64,000 nucleotides of DNA from Actinomycetota bacterium (GCA_020160805.1 JAIUPO010000011.1:1-64000), one strand, 5' to 3'; counted from the stretch's first letter, positions 8,873 through 18,119 are shown. A program made the numbers and translations. Notes: generated by a model from the letters alone, not told the origin.

Positions 8873-9337
8873 CTAGGCCGACGACGTCCGGCCCTGATGC
8901 GCGTCGACCAGCGCAGCGAGTCGGGCCGCCTCGGCGACGCCCACCGGGCCGTCCGCGCGCTGGATCGCCATCACCGCGACGCTCTCCCCCTCGGCCATTT
9001 CGATCATCACCCACGGCTCGCCGCCGCCGAAGCGCACATCCTCGATCTCGGACCACGGCAAGGTTTGGGTGAGGATGAGGTTGCGCACGCGCAGTCCATC
9101 GTCCTGCGGCCACGCCTTGATCAGCGCATAGCGCACCATCAGCGCCGCGATCGCCAGCCCAAGCGACCACACCATGAGCTTGTCCATCGGCCCCCACTTG
9201 CCGCCGACCTCAGGGCCCGGCAGCAGGATCGCGATGACGCCCGAGAGGACAGTCGCGATGACCCCGGAAATGATCGCCATCGCCCGGCCGCGGCGCGGGA
9301 CAAAGGGCGCCTCCGCAGCAGGGGTCACAGCCGGCAT
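8873..9337 (-). CDS. Membrane-anchored PH-domain protein
   Basis: A 154-residue protein with two membrane segments (about residues 20-42 and 52-74), then a bacterial PH-like domain: LRVRNLILTQTLPWSEIEDVRF, then a strand-rich stretch ending EGESVAVMAIQRADG. This is the small actinobacterial PH-domain protein family often found beside hisG. Its function is unknown. Its start codon overlaps the end of hisG by 13 bases in a different frame, so it is probably co-transcribed and translationally coupled with hisG. Confidence 0.8.
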   Translation of the reverse strand: MPAVTPAAEAPFVPRRGRAMAIISGVIATVLSGVIAILLPGPEVGGKWGPMDKLMVWSLGLAIAALMVRYALIKAWPQDDGLRVRNLILTQTLPWSEIEDVRFGGGEPWVMIEMAEGESVAVMAIQRADGPVGVAEAARLAALVDAHQGRTSSA

Positions 9338-10170
9338 GCGCTGATTTCGGTCACGAGGATGGCCCGCGCGCCAAGGTCATAGAGCGCATCCATTACCCGA
9401 TTCGTCTGCGAGCGCGGCACCATCGAGCGCACCGCCACCCACTCAGGATTCTGCAGCGGCGAGACCGTCGGAGACTCCAGGCCGGGCGTCAGCGAGCAGG
9501 CTTGCTCCACCAGCGAGGCCGGGCAGTCATAGTCCATGAGGACATAGTGCCGGGCCGTGACCACCCCCACGAGCCGCCGCCGCACCGTCTCCACCGCCGC
9601 GGTTTGCTGCGTCCCCGGCCGGCGTATGAAGACCGCCTCCGACCGCAAGATCGGCTCACCGAAGGGCTCCAAGCCTTGGGCTCGCAGCGTGGTCCCGGTC
9701 TCGACGACATCGGCGATGACATCGGCCACCCCGAGGGTGATGGCGGTTTCGACAGCCCCATCGAGCCGCACAACATCCGCCTGCACCCCGGCCTGGGCCA
9801 GGTGCTTGGCCACGAGCCCGGGGTATGACGTGGCCACCCGCCGGCTGGAGATCCCCGCGACCTCGGTCACTTCACCGGGGCGGGCGGCATACCGGAAGGT
9901 CGAGGCACCGAAGCCGAGGGCCATGACCTCCTCGGCGCCGGAGCCGGCATCGAGGAGCAGGTCGCGGCCGGTGATGCCGGCGTCGACAGTCCCCGAGCCG
10001 ACATAGACGGCGATATCACGCGGGCGCAGATAGAAGAACTCGACCCCATTGTCCGGGTCGGTGACGATGAGTTCCTTGGGGTCGCGGCGGGTGCGATAGC
10101 CCGCCTCTTTGAGCATGTCGATGGCGGACTCGGCGAGCGAGCCCTTGTTGGGGACGGCGAGGCGCAGCAT
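9325..10170 (-). CDS. hisG: ATP phosphoribosyltransferase HisG (long form)
   Basis: 281 residues; catalyses the first, feedback-inhibited step of histidine synthesis, ATP plus PRPP to phosphoribosyl-ATP. The start LRLAVPNKGSL, the middle YPGLVAKHL and the PRPP loop DVIADVVETGTTLRAQGL (about residues 155-172) are typical. The extra C-terminal ACT-like domain (about residues 210-281, ending ILVTEISACRL) marks the long, hexameric, histidine-inhibited form that needs no HisZ. It lies 13 bases after hisE on the same strand. Confidence 0.97.
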   Translation of the reverse strand: MLRLAVPNKGSLAESAIDMLKEAGYRTRRDPKELIVTDPDNGVEFFYLRPRDIAVYVGSGTVDAGITGRDLLLDAGSGAEEVMALGFGASTFRYAARPGEVTEVAGISSRRVATSYPGLVAKHLAQAGVQADVVRLDGAVETAITLGVADVIADVVETGTTLRAQGLEPFGEPILRSEAVFIRRPGTQQTAAVETVRRRLVGVVTARHYVLMDYDCPASLVEQACSLTPGLESPTVSPLQNPEWVAVRSMVPRSQTNRVMDALYDLGARAILVTEISACRL

Positions 10171-10183
10171 ACGAAAGTCGTTC

Positions 10184-10447
10184 CTAGAGATAGCTGTAGA
10201 CGTCGTCGGGGGTCAGCCCGGTGGCCAGCATGAGGACTTGCAGGTGATAGAGGAGTTGGCTGATCTCCTCGGCCGTCTTGTCCTTGCCTTCGTATTCGGC
10301 GGCCATCCAGACCTCGGCCGCCTCTTCGACGATTTTCTTGCCGATCATATGGACGCCCGCGTCCAAGGCCGCCACGGTCCCGGACCCGGCGGGCCGGGTG
10401 GCCGCCTTGTCCGCCAGCTCGGCATACAGCTGATCGAAGCTCTTCAC
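10184..10447 (-). CDS. hisE: Phosphoribosyl-ATP pyrophosphatase HisE
   Basis: 87 residues from GTG 10447 ([11 protein letters not shown]). Hydrolyses phosphoribosyl-ATP to phosphoribosyl-AMP in histidine synthesis. The MazG-like metal site is visible as [15 protein letters not shown] with a later [14 protein letters not shown]. It is a stand-alone HisE, without a fused HisI domain. A TACTCT hexamer 8 bases before the GTG is immediately downstream of the perfect hairpin at 10461-10491, so hisE-hisG-PH seems to start its own, perhaps leaderless, transcript. Confidence 0.93.
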   Translation of the reverse strand: MKSFDQLYAELADKAATRPAGSGTVAALDAGVHMIGKKIVEEAAEVWMAAEYEGKDKTAEEISQLLYHLQVLMLATGLTPDDVYSYL

Positions 10448-10460
10448 GTGCACCAAGAGT

Positions 10461-10491
10461 ACGGGGGCGGGCCGAGTAGGCCCGCCCCCGT
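10461..10491 (-). terminator. Strong hairpin between ribM and hisE
   Basis: Perfect 13-bp inverted repeat (ACGGGGGCGGGCC and its complement) with a 5-base loop, between the ribM stop (10511) and the hisE start. No T-run. The probable hisE -10 box lies right after it. Confidence 0.75.
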
Positions 10492-10510
10492 CCATGCCAG
10501 CCGCGCGCGC

Positions 10511-11269
10511 TCAGACTGTGACGCGGTCCTCGACGCGATCCGCGGTGCCCGCGGCGCGGCTGGCCTTGACCCACTGGCTGAAGCCGTAGAGCACGAAGAG
10601 GCCGTAGAAGCTGTACATCACGGCCGTCGGGACGTAGTCCGTGGCGAAGCCGAGCGGGACGCCGACGAGGTCCACGCCGATCCAGGCCAGCCAGAACTCG
10701 TTCCAGCCGCGCGCCATCGCGAAGGTCGCGATGATCGAGCCGACGAAGATCCAGGCATCGCACCAGTAGAACCACCACTGCGGCTGCCAGTAGGGATTCG
10801 GCGCGGCATTCCACAGCGCGACGAAGACCTGATGCACCAAGACGGTGCCGAGCAGCCAGAGCGCGACCATCGCATAGCGCTCCTTGGTGCTCGCCCAGCG
10901 CGGGGTGATGGCCGGGGCGGCGTTGTCGACGCCGCGGCGCTTGCGGCTCTCGTTCCAGCGCCACCAGCCATAGATGCTCGTGACGATGAAGAAGACCTGC
11001 CGGCCCGCCTGTCCGAAGAGCGGGATGCGCTCGTCGGCCGCGAAGAGCGCGCCGAGGTAGACGAAGAACAGGATGATGTTGGCGCTGATCCCGACCGGCC
11101 AGGCCCAGACCCAGCGCTTCATCCCGAGGTATGCCGAGGCGAATCCGATGAGGATGCCGATGACTTCGAGCCCGTGGACCGAATAGGAGCCGACGGGGAT
11201 GGTCCAGTCGATCAGTCGCTGGAAGATATTGCCGGTCGCGGCATCCGCGGCGGCGAGAGTGGTGATCAT
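10511..11269 (-). CDS. ribM: PnuC-family transporter, probably riboflavin transporter RibM/PnuX
   Basis: A 252-residue PnuC-fold membrane protein, start ATG 11269 (MITTLAAADA). It has about seven membrane helices, YGWWRWNESR near residue 100, and a Trp-rich stretch PYWQPQWWFYWCDAW typical of the PnuC fold. PnuC proteins take up nicotinamide riboside, but an FMN riboswitch lies directly upstream. In Corynebacterium and Streptomyces, PnuC-like genes under FMN riboswitches (pnuX/ribM) are riboflavin transporters. The riboflavin assignment is therefore from regulation plus family, not from a substrate-specific motif. The AAGGA ribosome binding site falls inside a hairpin that the riboswitch could control. 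Confidence 0.85.
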   Translation of the reverse strand: MITTLAAADAATGNIFQRLIDWTIPVGSYSVHGLEVIGILIGFASAYLGMKRWVWAWPVGISANIILFFVYLGALFAADERIPLFGQAGRQVFFIVTSIYGWWRWNESRKRRGVDNAAPAITPRWASTKERYAMVALWLLGTVLVHQVFVALWNAAPNPYWQPQWWFYWCDAWIFVGSIIATFAMARGWNEFWLAWIGVDLVGVPLGFATDYVPTAVMYSFYGLFVLYGFSQWVKASRAAGTADRVEDRVTV

Positions 11270-11273
11270 TGGT

Positions 11274-11309
11274 GTTCGTCCTTGGAAGTTCGATTGAGCA
11301 CGGACGAAC
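11274..11309 (-). promoter_or_regulatory. Hairpin sequestering the ribM ribosome binding site
   Basis: Inverted repeat GTTCGTCC / GGACGAAC (11302-11309 and 11274-11281 on the plus strand). On the minus-strand transcript its 3' arm contains part of the AAGGA Shine-Dalgarno sequence 10 bases before the ribM ATG. This is the natural candidate for a translational expression platform of the FMN riboswitch. Confidence 0.6.
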
Positions 11310-11376
11310 TCCGGGGACATTGCACACCGGGCACCCGCGCGGTCCACGCGGACGTGGGCCACGGCATACCCGCCGT

Positions 11377-11503
11377 ACGTGCTGCCTACCATCCGGACTT
11401 TCACCGTCGGTCCTGGAGTTTCACCAGGTCAACCGCTGACTGGCTGCCAGCGGGTCGTGGACTATCACCACCGGTTCGGAATTGCACCGACCCCGGAGCA
11501 CGT
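11377..11503 (-). promoter_or_regulatory. FMN riboswitch (RFN element)
   Basis: Read on the minus strand, the region carries the conserved RFN blocks in order: GGGGTCGGTGCAATTCCG, ACCGGTGGTGATAGTCCACG, CTGGTGAAACTCCAG, GACCGACGGTGAAAGTCC and GGATGGTAGGCAGC. The P1 stem closes as ACGTGCT (5') with AGCACGT (3'). Bound FMN is expected to switch off the downstream transporter. The remaining 11310-11376 and 11504-11613 contain no gene; 11504-11613 is the divergent spacer to the unknown plus-strand gene at 11614. Confidence 0.95.
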
Positions 11504-11613
11504 GGGGCCAGTATGCCGCAGCCTCCCCCTCCCGCCGCATGGCGGTGGTCACAGCTGCCGTTGCCTAGCTATTCCGGTGGCGCACCCGCCCGCCGGGGTG
11601 GTCCCATCAGGGT

Positions 11614-12336
11614 ATGACGATCCCCACCGCCGAGGACTGGCGCGCCCTGGCCCGCAGCGCACCGTGGCTCTGGCAATCCGTCGAGTTTGAGCTGACCTGG
11701 TCGAGCTGGTCGATGGTGGCCACGCTCGACACGCCGCTCCATGCCTGGCTGCGCCGCCCGGGGGATGTGCGGGTCGAGATGCCGGAAGGCGAGATCGCGA
11801 TCGAGCGGCGCGGCTGGCTCGGGCCCCAGCCGCCGGACCGTCCGCATACGCGGCGCCCGGACGGCCTGGTGCTGACGCGCACCTTGGCGACGGACGGCGA
11901 CGACCACGGCCTGTACTTCCACAACTACTACTGGCTCGCTCTCCTGGACCCGCAGGAGCTGGCCGACGGCGTGAACTACGCCGGTGACGTGCCAATCACC
12001 CTCCCTGGCACGGACATTCGCGATGTCATGGTCACCGAGCGTTTCGGGCGCACCACCTGGTGGGCCACCGTCGCGCCGATCGAGCACTACTACCCTCGCT
12101 GCTCGTGCTGCGCCATGCTGCCCGGACCGATCGCCAATCGGCTGGAGTATGGCGAGGCCGGCCCGCCGGCATACCTCGGGGACCGGACCTACCCGGCTCA
12201 ATGGCTCGTCGGACTCGATCTCGAGACCGGCCTGCCGGTCAGCCTCTCCCCCGCGCCGGGCGAGACCGCTGGCGACAGCCACTCGATGCGGATCCTGGCG
12301 GTCGACGAGCCGATGGCCGACTCGCTCTTCACCTGA
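11614..12336 (+). CDS. Uncharacterised protein
   Basis: A 240-residue soluble protein, start ATG 11614, with no signal peptide or membrane segment. It is rich in Trp (WLWQSVEFELTWSSW near the N-terminus) and has a Cys cluster YYPRCSCCAMLPG near residue 160 that could bind metal or form a disulphide. Other segments, GDVRVEMPEGEIAIERRG and QWLVGLDLETGLPVSL, look beta-rich. I do not recognise the family. Codon use matches the neighbours. It is divergent from the FMN riboswitch/ribM unit and precedes the serpin pseudogene. Confidence 0.75.
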   Translation: MTIPTAEDWRALARSAPWLWQSVEFELTWSSWSMVATLDTPLHAWLRRPGDVRVEMPEGEIAIERRGWLGPQPPDRPHTRRPDGLVLTRTLATDGDDHGLYFHNYYWLALLDPQELADGVNYAGDVPITLPGTDIRDVMVTERFGRTTWWATVAPIEHYYPRCSCCAMLPGPIANRLEYGEAGPPAYLGDRTYPAQWLVGLDLETGLPVSLSPAPGETAGDSHSMRILAVDEPMADSLFT

Positions 12337-12433
12337 CCGGTCGGGGCGGGAACGAGTTGCAGAAGTCGCGCGTCCACGGCGTGTGCCGTCGCCGTCAGCC
12401 ATTCGCTCCGCCACCGCGAGCCGTCGAATTATC

Positions 12434-13718
12434 GTGCAGCAGATCGCCTTCGGCGTGCCCCTGCTCGCGCTGGGCGCGGGTTTGAGTGCCTGCTCCACGA
12501 GGCCCGCAGCAGCGGCTGAGGTCTTGCGCGGCACGGCGAGTCGTGCCACGTTCACGGACGCCTAGGCGCGTGCTGGGGCGGCGGGTCTGCGGCAATTCGG
12601 GTCCGCGGTCTTGGCCGACCTGTTGTCGAAGCAGAAGGGAAATCTCGCGATCTCGCCGGCCTCGATCGCCATCGCCCTCGGAATGACCGTCAATGGTGCG
12701 CGGGCACCACGGCCGCGCAGATGCTCGACGTCTTGCGGCACGGGGACCTCGCGACGACCAATGCGCACCTCGGCGCCGTCGTTGCTTCTCTCGCCAAGAA
12801 GGCGGGCCGCTTCACACCACAGGGCGCGGAGCCCTACGAGATTGTCCTGACCTTCGCGAATTCGCTCTGGCCGCAAGCGAAGTACCCCATCGAGCAGCCC
12901 TTCCTCGAGGCGATGGCGCGCCGGTATGGCGCCCCCGTCCACACCGTCGACTACGGTCAGCCCGAGGCCGCCCGGCGAGCGATCAATGGCTGGGTGAGCG
13001 AGGAAACCGACTCCCGCATTCCGGAGCTCATTCCTGAGGGGCTCTGGATGACAAGACGCGTTTGGTGCTCGTGAACGCGCTGCGGTTCGTGGCGCAGTGG
13101 GCCGATCCGTTCAAGACAGCGGATACTGGCGACCGCGAGTTCACCCGCGAGGACGGCTCCCGCGTTTCGGTGCCGATGATGAGCGGATCGCCCAACGGGT
13201 CCGCATACCTCTCGGGCACCGGGTGGGAGGCGATCCGGATGTCGTACCACGGCGCGGAGTTAGCGATGACGTTGGTGAAGACCGCCGATGCGGGAGCCGC
13301 GGCGCACGCGGAATGGCTCAGCGCTGGTGGCTTGGACCATCTCACGACAGCAGAGGCCGGGCACGGCGCACGAATCGTGCTGCCGCGCTGGACTTTCCGA
13401 TCGCCCAGCAGACTCAATGACACCTTAACTCGCCTCGGGATACCGGACGCCTTCGACGACACCCGCGCCGACTTCTCCGGCATCACGCGCGCCGAGCGGC
13501 TCAAGATCGCGGCGGTGCTGCACGAGGCGTATGTCGCGGTGGACGAGGTCGGCACGGAGGCCGCCGCCGCCACCGCGGTCGTGATCGCCCTGTCGATGGG
13601 GAGCGCGGGGCCGCCGCGTGAGGTCGTCTTCGACAGGCCCTTCTTGTTCGTCATCCACGACACCGCGACGAACGCTCCGCTCTTCGTCGGGCGGGTGGCG
13701 GATCCGTCAGCCACCTGA
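12434..13718 (+). pseudogene. Serpin (serine protease inhibitor) lipoprotein, inactivated
   Basis: A near full-length serpin split by three lesions. Segment 1 opens with a lipoprotein signal (GVPLLALGAGLSAC, lipobox LSAC), meets an in-frame TAG at 12563-12565, then continues as GNLAISPASIAIALGMTVNGA. A one-base deletion near 12701 shifts to the next frame (GTTAAQMLDVL, FANSLWPQAKYPIEQPFL, INGWVSEET). A second one-base deletion near 13045 shifts again (DDKTRLVLVNALRF). The C-terminal part keeps the reactive-centre hinge VGTEAAAATAVV and the serpin ending DRPFLFVIHD and PLFVGRV. The parent protein would have been a surface-anchored protease inhibitor of about 428 residues. Sequencing error could mimic one lesion but hardly all three. 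Confidence 0.85.
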
Positions 13719-13763
13719 CGCTGCTTCCCAGGTGGGCCGGGGCACCTTCGGCACAATGGCCGG

Positions 13764-14450
13764 ATGCGCCTAGTCCTCATCCGTCACGGTCAGTCCGGCA
13801 ATAACCTGCTCTGGCAGCAGACCGGCGAGTCCACGGGTCGCCACCCCGACACCCCTCTCACCGAGCGCGGCCACGAACAGGCGAGCAAGCTCGCCGACGC
13901 CATCGCTGCCGGCGTCCTACCCTGGTCGATCGACGCGATCTACACCAGCCTGATGACCCGGGCCGTGCAGACGGCGGCGCCGATCGCCGACGCCGTGGAC
14001 TTGCCCCTGCACCACCTCGACATTTTCGAGACCTCGGGACCCTTCGACGAGGACCCCGACACCGGCGATCGCTGGCCGCACCCGGGCGCGTCCCGCAGGG
14101 AGTTGCTCACCTTGTACGCCCGGCTGCAGCTCGCCGACGAGATCGATGAGCAGGGCTGGTGGCGCGGTGAGGTGGAACAGCTTGACGCCGTCCTCGACCG
14201 AGCAAAGACCGCCATTGACGCTGTGCGACAACAGCATCCGAGCGATTCAACAATCGCTCTCGTCACGCACGGGCACTTCACGCAATACCTCCTGATGGCC
14301 TTCCTGCGCATCGAGCAGATCGGCGGGTGGATCGATATCGACAACACGGCCGTCTCGCTGCTCCACGAGGACCCCCGCTGGCCCGACACGCCCATTGCCA
14401 CGCGGATCAACTGGACACCGCACCTGCGCGAGGACGAGCGGACAACCTGA
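13764..14450 (+). CDS. Histidine phosphatase superfamily protein
   Basis: 228 residues with the phosphoglycerate-mutase-like active site: LIRHGQSGNN at residues 5-14 (phospho-accepting His in RHG) and the second catalytic His in LVTHGHFTQY near residue 172. TERGHEQASKLADAI and YTSLMTRAVQTAAPIA complete the family signature. Substrate unknown; family members act on sugar phosphates, nucleotides or phosphoproteins. CACAAT ends 6 bases before the ATG and there is no Shine-Dalgarno sequence, so it is probably leaderless. It follows the serpin pseudogene and converges on the pentapeptide-repeat gene. Confidence 0.88.
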   Translation: MRLVLIRHGQSGNNLLWQQTGESTGRHPDTPLTERGHEQASKLADAIAAGVLPWSIDAIYTSLMTRAVQTAAPIADAVDLPLHHLDIFETSGPFDEDPDTGDRWPHPGASRRELLTLYARLQLADEIDEQGWWRGEVEQLDAVLDRAKTAIDAVRQQHPSDSTIALVTHGHFTQYLLMAFLRIEQIGGWIDIDNTAVSLLHEDPRWPDTPIATRINWTPHLREDERTT

Positions 14451-14472
14451 CGCGGGTCATCCGCCCGATGCA

Positions 14473-15078
14473 TCAGTCGACGACGATCCCGAAGGCGGAC
14501 AGCAAGCCACCGGCCCCGGAAGCCTCGACGCGCAAGCCCTTGACCTTCACGTCACGCACATCGAGCGCATAGTTCACCGCGCCGATGAGCGAGGCGTCCC
14601 GCAGGTCAGCGCCAGCAAAGCTTGCCCCCGACAAGTCGCTTCCCGCGAAATCCGTTCTGCGCAGGTCACATTCGCCGAAGTCGGCGTCGAGCAGCCGGCA
14701 GCCGTGCCAGGACGAGCTAGTCAACCCCAGGCCGTGGAAGCTTGCATAGTCCATGCGACAGTGCTCGAACGCGAAGGCTGACGAGATCGCGCCGGCATGC
14801 GCGAGCGCGAAATTGACGCCCATCAGCCGAGATTCGACGAAGCGGCACTCCCGGAAGGTCGAATCGGTCACGCTGGCGCGCGCCAGGTCGATGCCGGTGA
14901 AGGTGCACTCGGTGAACGTGCAGCCGAGCAGGAGAGCGCCGGCGAGCACTCCGCCGTCAAAGGCGCACCCGTCGAACTCGACACCGCGCACCTCCTCCCC
15001 CGCGACCATCGACCCGACAAGCTGTTGGTCCGTGAGGTATGCCGCCACGCCGACCTCGTCCAGCAGCCGCGTCACCAC
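14473..15078 (-). CDS. Pentapeptide-repeat protein
   Basis: About 201 residues from GTG 15078, 10 bases after the rpe stop. Nearly the whole chain after residue 30 is made of A(D/N)LXX-type repeats: FDGCAFDGGVL, CTFTECTFTGIDL, STFRECRFVES, then CRLLDADFGECDLRRTDF and AGSDLSGASFAGADLRDASL. Such repeats fold as a right-handed quadrilateral beta helix; some members mimic DNA and protect gyrase (Qnr, MfpA), but nothing here proves that role. It is the last gene of the rsmB-rpe unit. Confidence 0.85.
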   Translation of the reverse strand: MVTRLLDEVGVAAYLTDQQLVGSMVAGEEVRGVEFDGCAFDGGVLAGALLLGCTFTECTFTGIDLARASVTDSTFRECRFVESRLMGVNFALAHAGAISSAFAFEHCRMDYASFHGLGLTSSSWHGCRLLDADFGECDLRRTDFAGSDLSGASFAGADLRDASLIGAVNYALDVRDVKVKGLRVEASGAGGLLSAFGIVVD

Positions 15079-15088
15079 GTGGTCACCG

Positions 15089-15745
15089 TCAGTGCGCGTG
15101 GCCCGCGACGAGCGCACGCAGCGTCGCGATATTCGCCGAGGCCGACTCGGCGTTGTAGACCGCGGAACCCGCGACAAAGACATCCGCTCCGGCGTCCGCA
15201 CACTCTTCGATCGTCCGGGCGGAAACACCACCGTCGACCTGGATCCACACCTCGCCGCCGTACCTCCTCACGGCCTCGCGAACCTCACGAACCTTCGGCA
15301 TCTGATCGGACATGAAGGCCTGACCACCAAAGCCCGGCTCGACCGTCATGACGAGCACCATGTCGAGTTCGGGCAACAGATCGGCATACGGCCCGAAAGC
15401 GGTTCCCGGCTTGATCGCCATCGACGCGCGTGCTCCGGCGGCACGCAGATTGCGTGCCAGCGCAATGGGATTCGCGGCCGCCTCGATGTGGAAGGTCACC
15501 GACGAAGCCCCCGCTTCGGCATACATCGGAGCCCACCGGTCCGGGTCTTCGATCATCAGGTGCGCGTCGATCGGCGCCGGGCTGACTTGAGCAAGCCGCT
15601 CCACGACCGGCAACCCGAGCGTCAGGTTGGGGACGAAATGCCCGTCCATGACATCGACATGCGCCCAATCGGCGCTCGCGATGGCATCCAACTCCGCTTG
15701 CAGGTTGGCGAAGTCCGCGGACAGGATGCTGGGCGAGATCTGCAC
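15089..15745 (-). CDS. rpe: Ribulose-phosphate 3-epimerase
   Basis: 218 residues, start GTG 15745 ([15 protein letters not shown]). Interconverts ribulose 5-phosphate and xylulose 5-phosphate in the pentose phosphate pathway. The metal-site Asp and His lie in [42 protein letters not shown] and QVDGGVS with the second catalytic Asp are all present. TACGCT ends 7 bases before the GTG, consistent with a leaderless transcript of its own although rsmB ends just 17 bases upstream. Confidence 0.97.
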   Translation of the reverse strand: MQISPSILSADFANLQAELDAIASADWAHVDVMDGHFVPNLTLGLPVVERLAQVSPAPIDAHLMIEDPDRWAPMYAEAGASSVTFHIEAAANPIALARNLRAAGARASMAIKPGTAFGPYADLLPELDMVLVMTVEPGFGGQAFMSDQMPKVREVREAVRRYGGEVWIQVDGGVSARTIEECADAGADVFVAGSAVYNAESASANIATLRALVAGHAH

Positions 15746-15762
15746 GGCCGCAAGCGTATCCG

Positions 15763-17286
15763 TCACGCGCGCTTGCGCAGCACAGCCAGGAACATGCCAT
15801 CGGTGCCGTGCACGTGGGGCCAGAGTTGGACAGCCGGCCCCGAGCCCATCGTCCCCGCCCACCCGAAAGTCACGGCCTCGACCACCGGGCGGGCGTCCAC
15901 CTGCTCGATATCCGGGCGCTTCTTCAGGACATCCCCGACGACGAAGGTGGTCTCCGCGAGGTGCGGGCTGCACGTCGCATACACCGCAACCCCGCCAGGA
16001 GCGAGCGCGTCGAGCGCGCTGCCGAGGAGTTCGCGCTGGAGCACCCCGAGGGCGGCCAGATCCCCCGGGGTCCGGCGCCACCGCGCCTCGGGACGCCGGC
16101 GCAGGGCACCGAGGCCCGTGCAGGGAGCATCGATGAGGATCCGGTCGTATGCCGCCGGCTCGTCCTCGCCGATCTCCCGACCGTCGCCGGTGCGCACCTC
16201 GATCTTTGAGTCGCTCTTTGCGGCTCGGTCCATGGCGGCACCAAGAGTCTGCGCGACGAGCTCGGCGCGGTGGGGCGTGATCTCGTTGGCCACCAGGTCG
16301 GCGCCACGCTCGATGGCCAGCGCGGCGAGGAGGCCGGCCTTGCCACCCGGACCGGCACAGAGGTCCAGCCAGCGCTCGTGCTGAGAGCCGGATTCGATCG
16401 GGGCCGCCGCGAGGGTCAAGGCCACGACCTGACTGCCGGCATCCTGCACGGCCGCGCGACCGTCGCGGACCGCTGCTAGGGCGCCGGGATCGCCGCCGGG
16501 AAGCAGAGCCGCCGTGGCGACGTGCGGATGCACGATCGCCCCCTCGCCAACGAGGTCGTCGACGGTCACCAGGCCGGGCCGGGCGACGAGGTTGACCTCG
16601 GCGGGGACATTGTCGATCGCCAGCAGCCGGTCGAGGTCGGCGTCGATGGTCACCTTGTCGGATGCGCCGTGACCCAGGAGCGCTTGACGCAGCGCCTTGG
16701 CGATCCACTCCGGGTGCGAGTGCCGGATAGCGAGCGCGGTCGTGACGTCGCCATCGGTCGGCGTGATGGCGTCCAACCAGGCGTCGAGGTCCCGCTCACT
16801 GATCCGGCGCATCACGGCATTGACCAAACCGGCAGCCCCGGCACCATTGACCTGCCGGGCCAACGCAACGGTGGTGTCGGCAGCCGCGTGGACCGGCACC
16901 CGCATACCCAGCAATTGGTGCGCGCCGAGCCGCAGCGTGTCGAGCACTCCCCCGTCGATCCGGGCGATTGGCCGGTCGGCGGCAATCTCGATGATCGCGT
17001 CGTAGACACCGCGCAATCGCGTTGCGCCATAGGTCATTTCGGTGGCGAATGCCGCATCGCGGCCGCGCAAGCGCCGCCGCCGCAGCTCGTGTGGGAGTTC
17101 GAGATTGGCGTAGCCGCCGTCAGCAACCCGGCGCATCACGGTGTATGCCGCGAGCCGCGCCGGATCGCCCGTCCGGCCCCGCTCGCTGGGGCGGGTGGCC
17201 GAGCGCCCGCTGCGGTCCGGCCGCCGTCGGTCCCCTTCACTCCTGCCGCGGCGCTCGCCTGGCCTGCCGCTCGATGCCTCACTCAC
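15763..17286 (-). CDS. rsmB: 16S rRNA m5C967 methyltransferase RsmB
   Basis: 507 residues. A basic, low-complexity N-terminal tail (about 45 residues) precedes a NusB-like RNA-binding domain (about 46-180) and a SAM-dependent RNA m5C methyltransferase domain. [16 protein letters not shown] is the SAM site; the two catalytic cysteines lie in [18 protein letters not shown] (about residue 387) and [12 protein letters not shown] (about 438). The GTG start is preceded by TAGGCT 8 bases upstream. In related genomes rsmB follows fmt directly; here a VanY-type gene on the other strand separates them. Confidence 0.95.
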   Translation of the reverse strand: MSEASSGRPGERRGRSEGDRRRPDRSGRSATRPSERGRTGDPARLAAYTVMRRVADGGYANLELPHELRRRRLRGRDAAFATEMTYGATRLRGVYDAIIEIAADRPIARIDGGVLDTLRLGAHQLLGMRVPVHAAADTTVALARQVNGAGAAGLVNAVMRRISERDLDAWLDAITPTDGDVTTALAIRHSHPEWIAKALRQALLGHGASDKVTIDADLDRLLAIDNVPAEVNLVARPGLVTVDDLVGEGAIVHPHVATAALLPGGDPGALAAVRDGRAAVQDAGSQVVALTLAAAPIESGSQHERWLDLCAGPGGKAGLLAALAIERGADLVANEITPHRAELVAQTLGAAMDRAAKSDSKIEVRTGDGREIGEDEPAAYDRILIDAPCTGLGALRRRPEARWRRTPGDLAALGVLQRELLGSALDALAPGGVAVYATCSPHLAETTFVVGDVLKKRPDIEQVDARPVVEAVTFGWAGTMGSGPAVQLWPHVHGTDGMFLAVLRKRA

Positions 17287-17397
17287 GAGGCCCGAGCCTA
17301 ACCAGGTCGTGGCCGCGTCCGGTTACCGGCGTGGCGCGCCGGAACCGCGACATACCCGGTATACGTTGAGCCGTGCACACCGGACCGGGAGGTTGAC

Positions 17398-18102
17398 GTG
17401 ACGACCACAAGCGACGAGATCGAACTGCGCGATCCCTACGCGAATGCCTACAACCCGGCCGCCGAGCGCCAGGTGACCTCGACCTTCGGCGCGCCGCGAC
17501 GCCGGCGCGAGCGCAACAAGCTGCTCGCCACCATCGCCCTCATCGGCGTGCCGCTGCTGGCGATGGGCGGCATCGGCGCGGCGACGATCAATAGCTACCA
17601 CCACGCTCTCGAAGAGCGCGCGTCGCAGGACGCTCCCGCCACCCAGCCGTCCGCCGCGAATGTCACCCCGACGGGGGCGGATGCCGAGCTGATGTCTCAC
17701 GCCCCCACGGGCAGCGATGTGGGAACTGAGGGACTCTCGCCGGCGCTGACCCGCGCCATCACGCGAGCGCGCGAAGCAGCCGCGGCCGATGCCGTCACGA
17801 TCAACATCGTGTCGGGCTATCGCACGGCGGCAACCCAGCAGCGACTCTTCAATGAGGCGATCACCAAGTACGGCTCGGCCGAGGTCGCCAGCCGCTGGGT
17901 GCTCCCGCCGGACAAGTCTGAGCACGTGAAGGGCGGGGCGGTCGATGTCGGGCCGTATGCCGCCGCGAAGTGGTTGGAGAAAAATGGCGTGAAGTTCGGA
18001 CTGTGCCGTCGCTACGCGAATGAGTACTGGCACTTCGAGGTGCTCGCGCCCGCCAAGGGCCAAAAGTGCCCGGCCCTGGAAGCTAACGCCGCCGGCCAGT
18101 AA
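17398..18102 (+). CDS. D-alanyl-D-alanine carboxypeptidase, VanY/M15B family, membrane anchored
   Basis: 234 residues: a cytoplasmic tail of about 45 residues, one membrane segment (LLATIALIGVPLLAMGGIG), a linker, then an extracytoplasmic M15B zinc peptidase domain. VSGYRTAATQQRLF, the zinc ligands in SEHVKGGAVDVGP (about residue 175) and EYWHFE (about 211) are intact. It should trim the terminal D-Ala from peptidoglycan stem peptides. A GGGAGG ribosome binding site lies 5 bases before the GTG start, and GGTATACG about 35 bases upstream is a candidate -10 box. It is a lone plus-strand gene between fmt and rsmB. Confidence 0.9.
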   Translation: MTTTSDEIELRDPYANAYNPAAERQVTSTFGAPRRRRERNKLLATIALIGVPLLAMGGIGAATINSYHHALEERASQDAPATQPSAANVTPTGADAELMSHAPTGSDVGTEGLSPALTRAITRAREAAAADAVTINIVSGYRTAATQQRLFNEAITKYGSAEVASRWVLPPDKSEHVKGGAVDVGPYAAAKWLEKNGVKFGLCRRYANEYWHFEVLAPAKGQKCPALEANAAGQ

Positions 18103-18119
18103 ACCGCGCTGCTGGCGTC

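Noticed and set aside
10511-11269. Nicotinamide mononucleotide transporter PnuC
   Set aside because: The PnuC fold is right but the FMN riboswitch points to riboflavin transport; NAD-related regulation is not seen.
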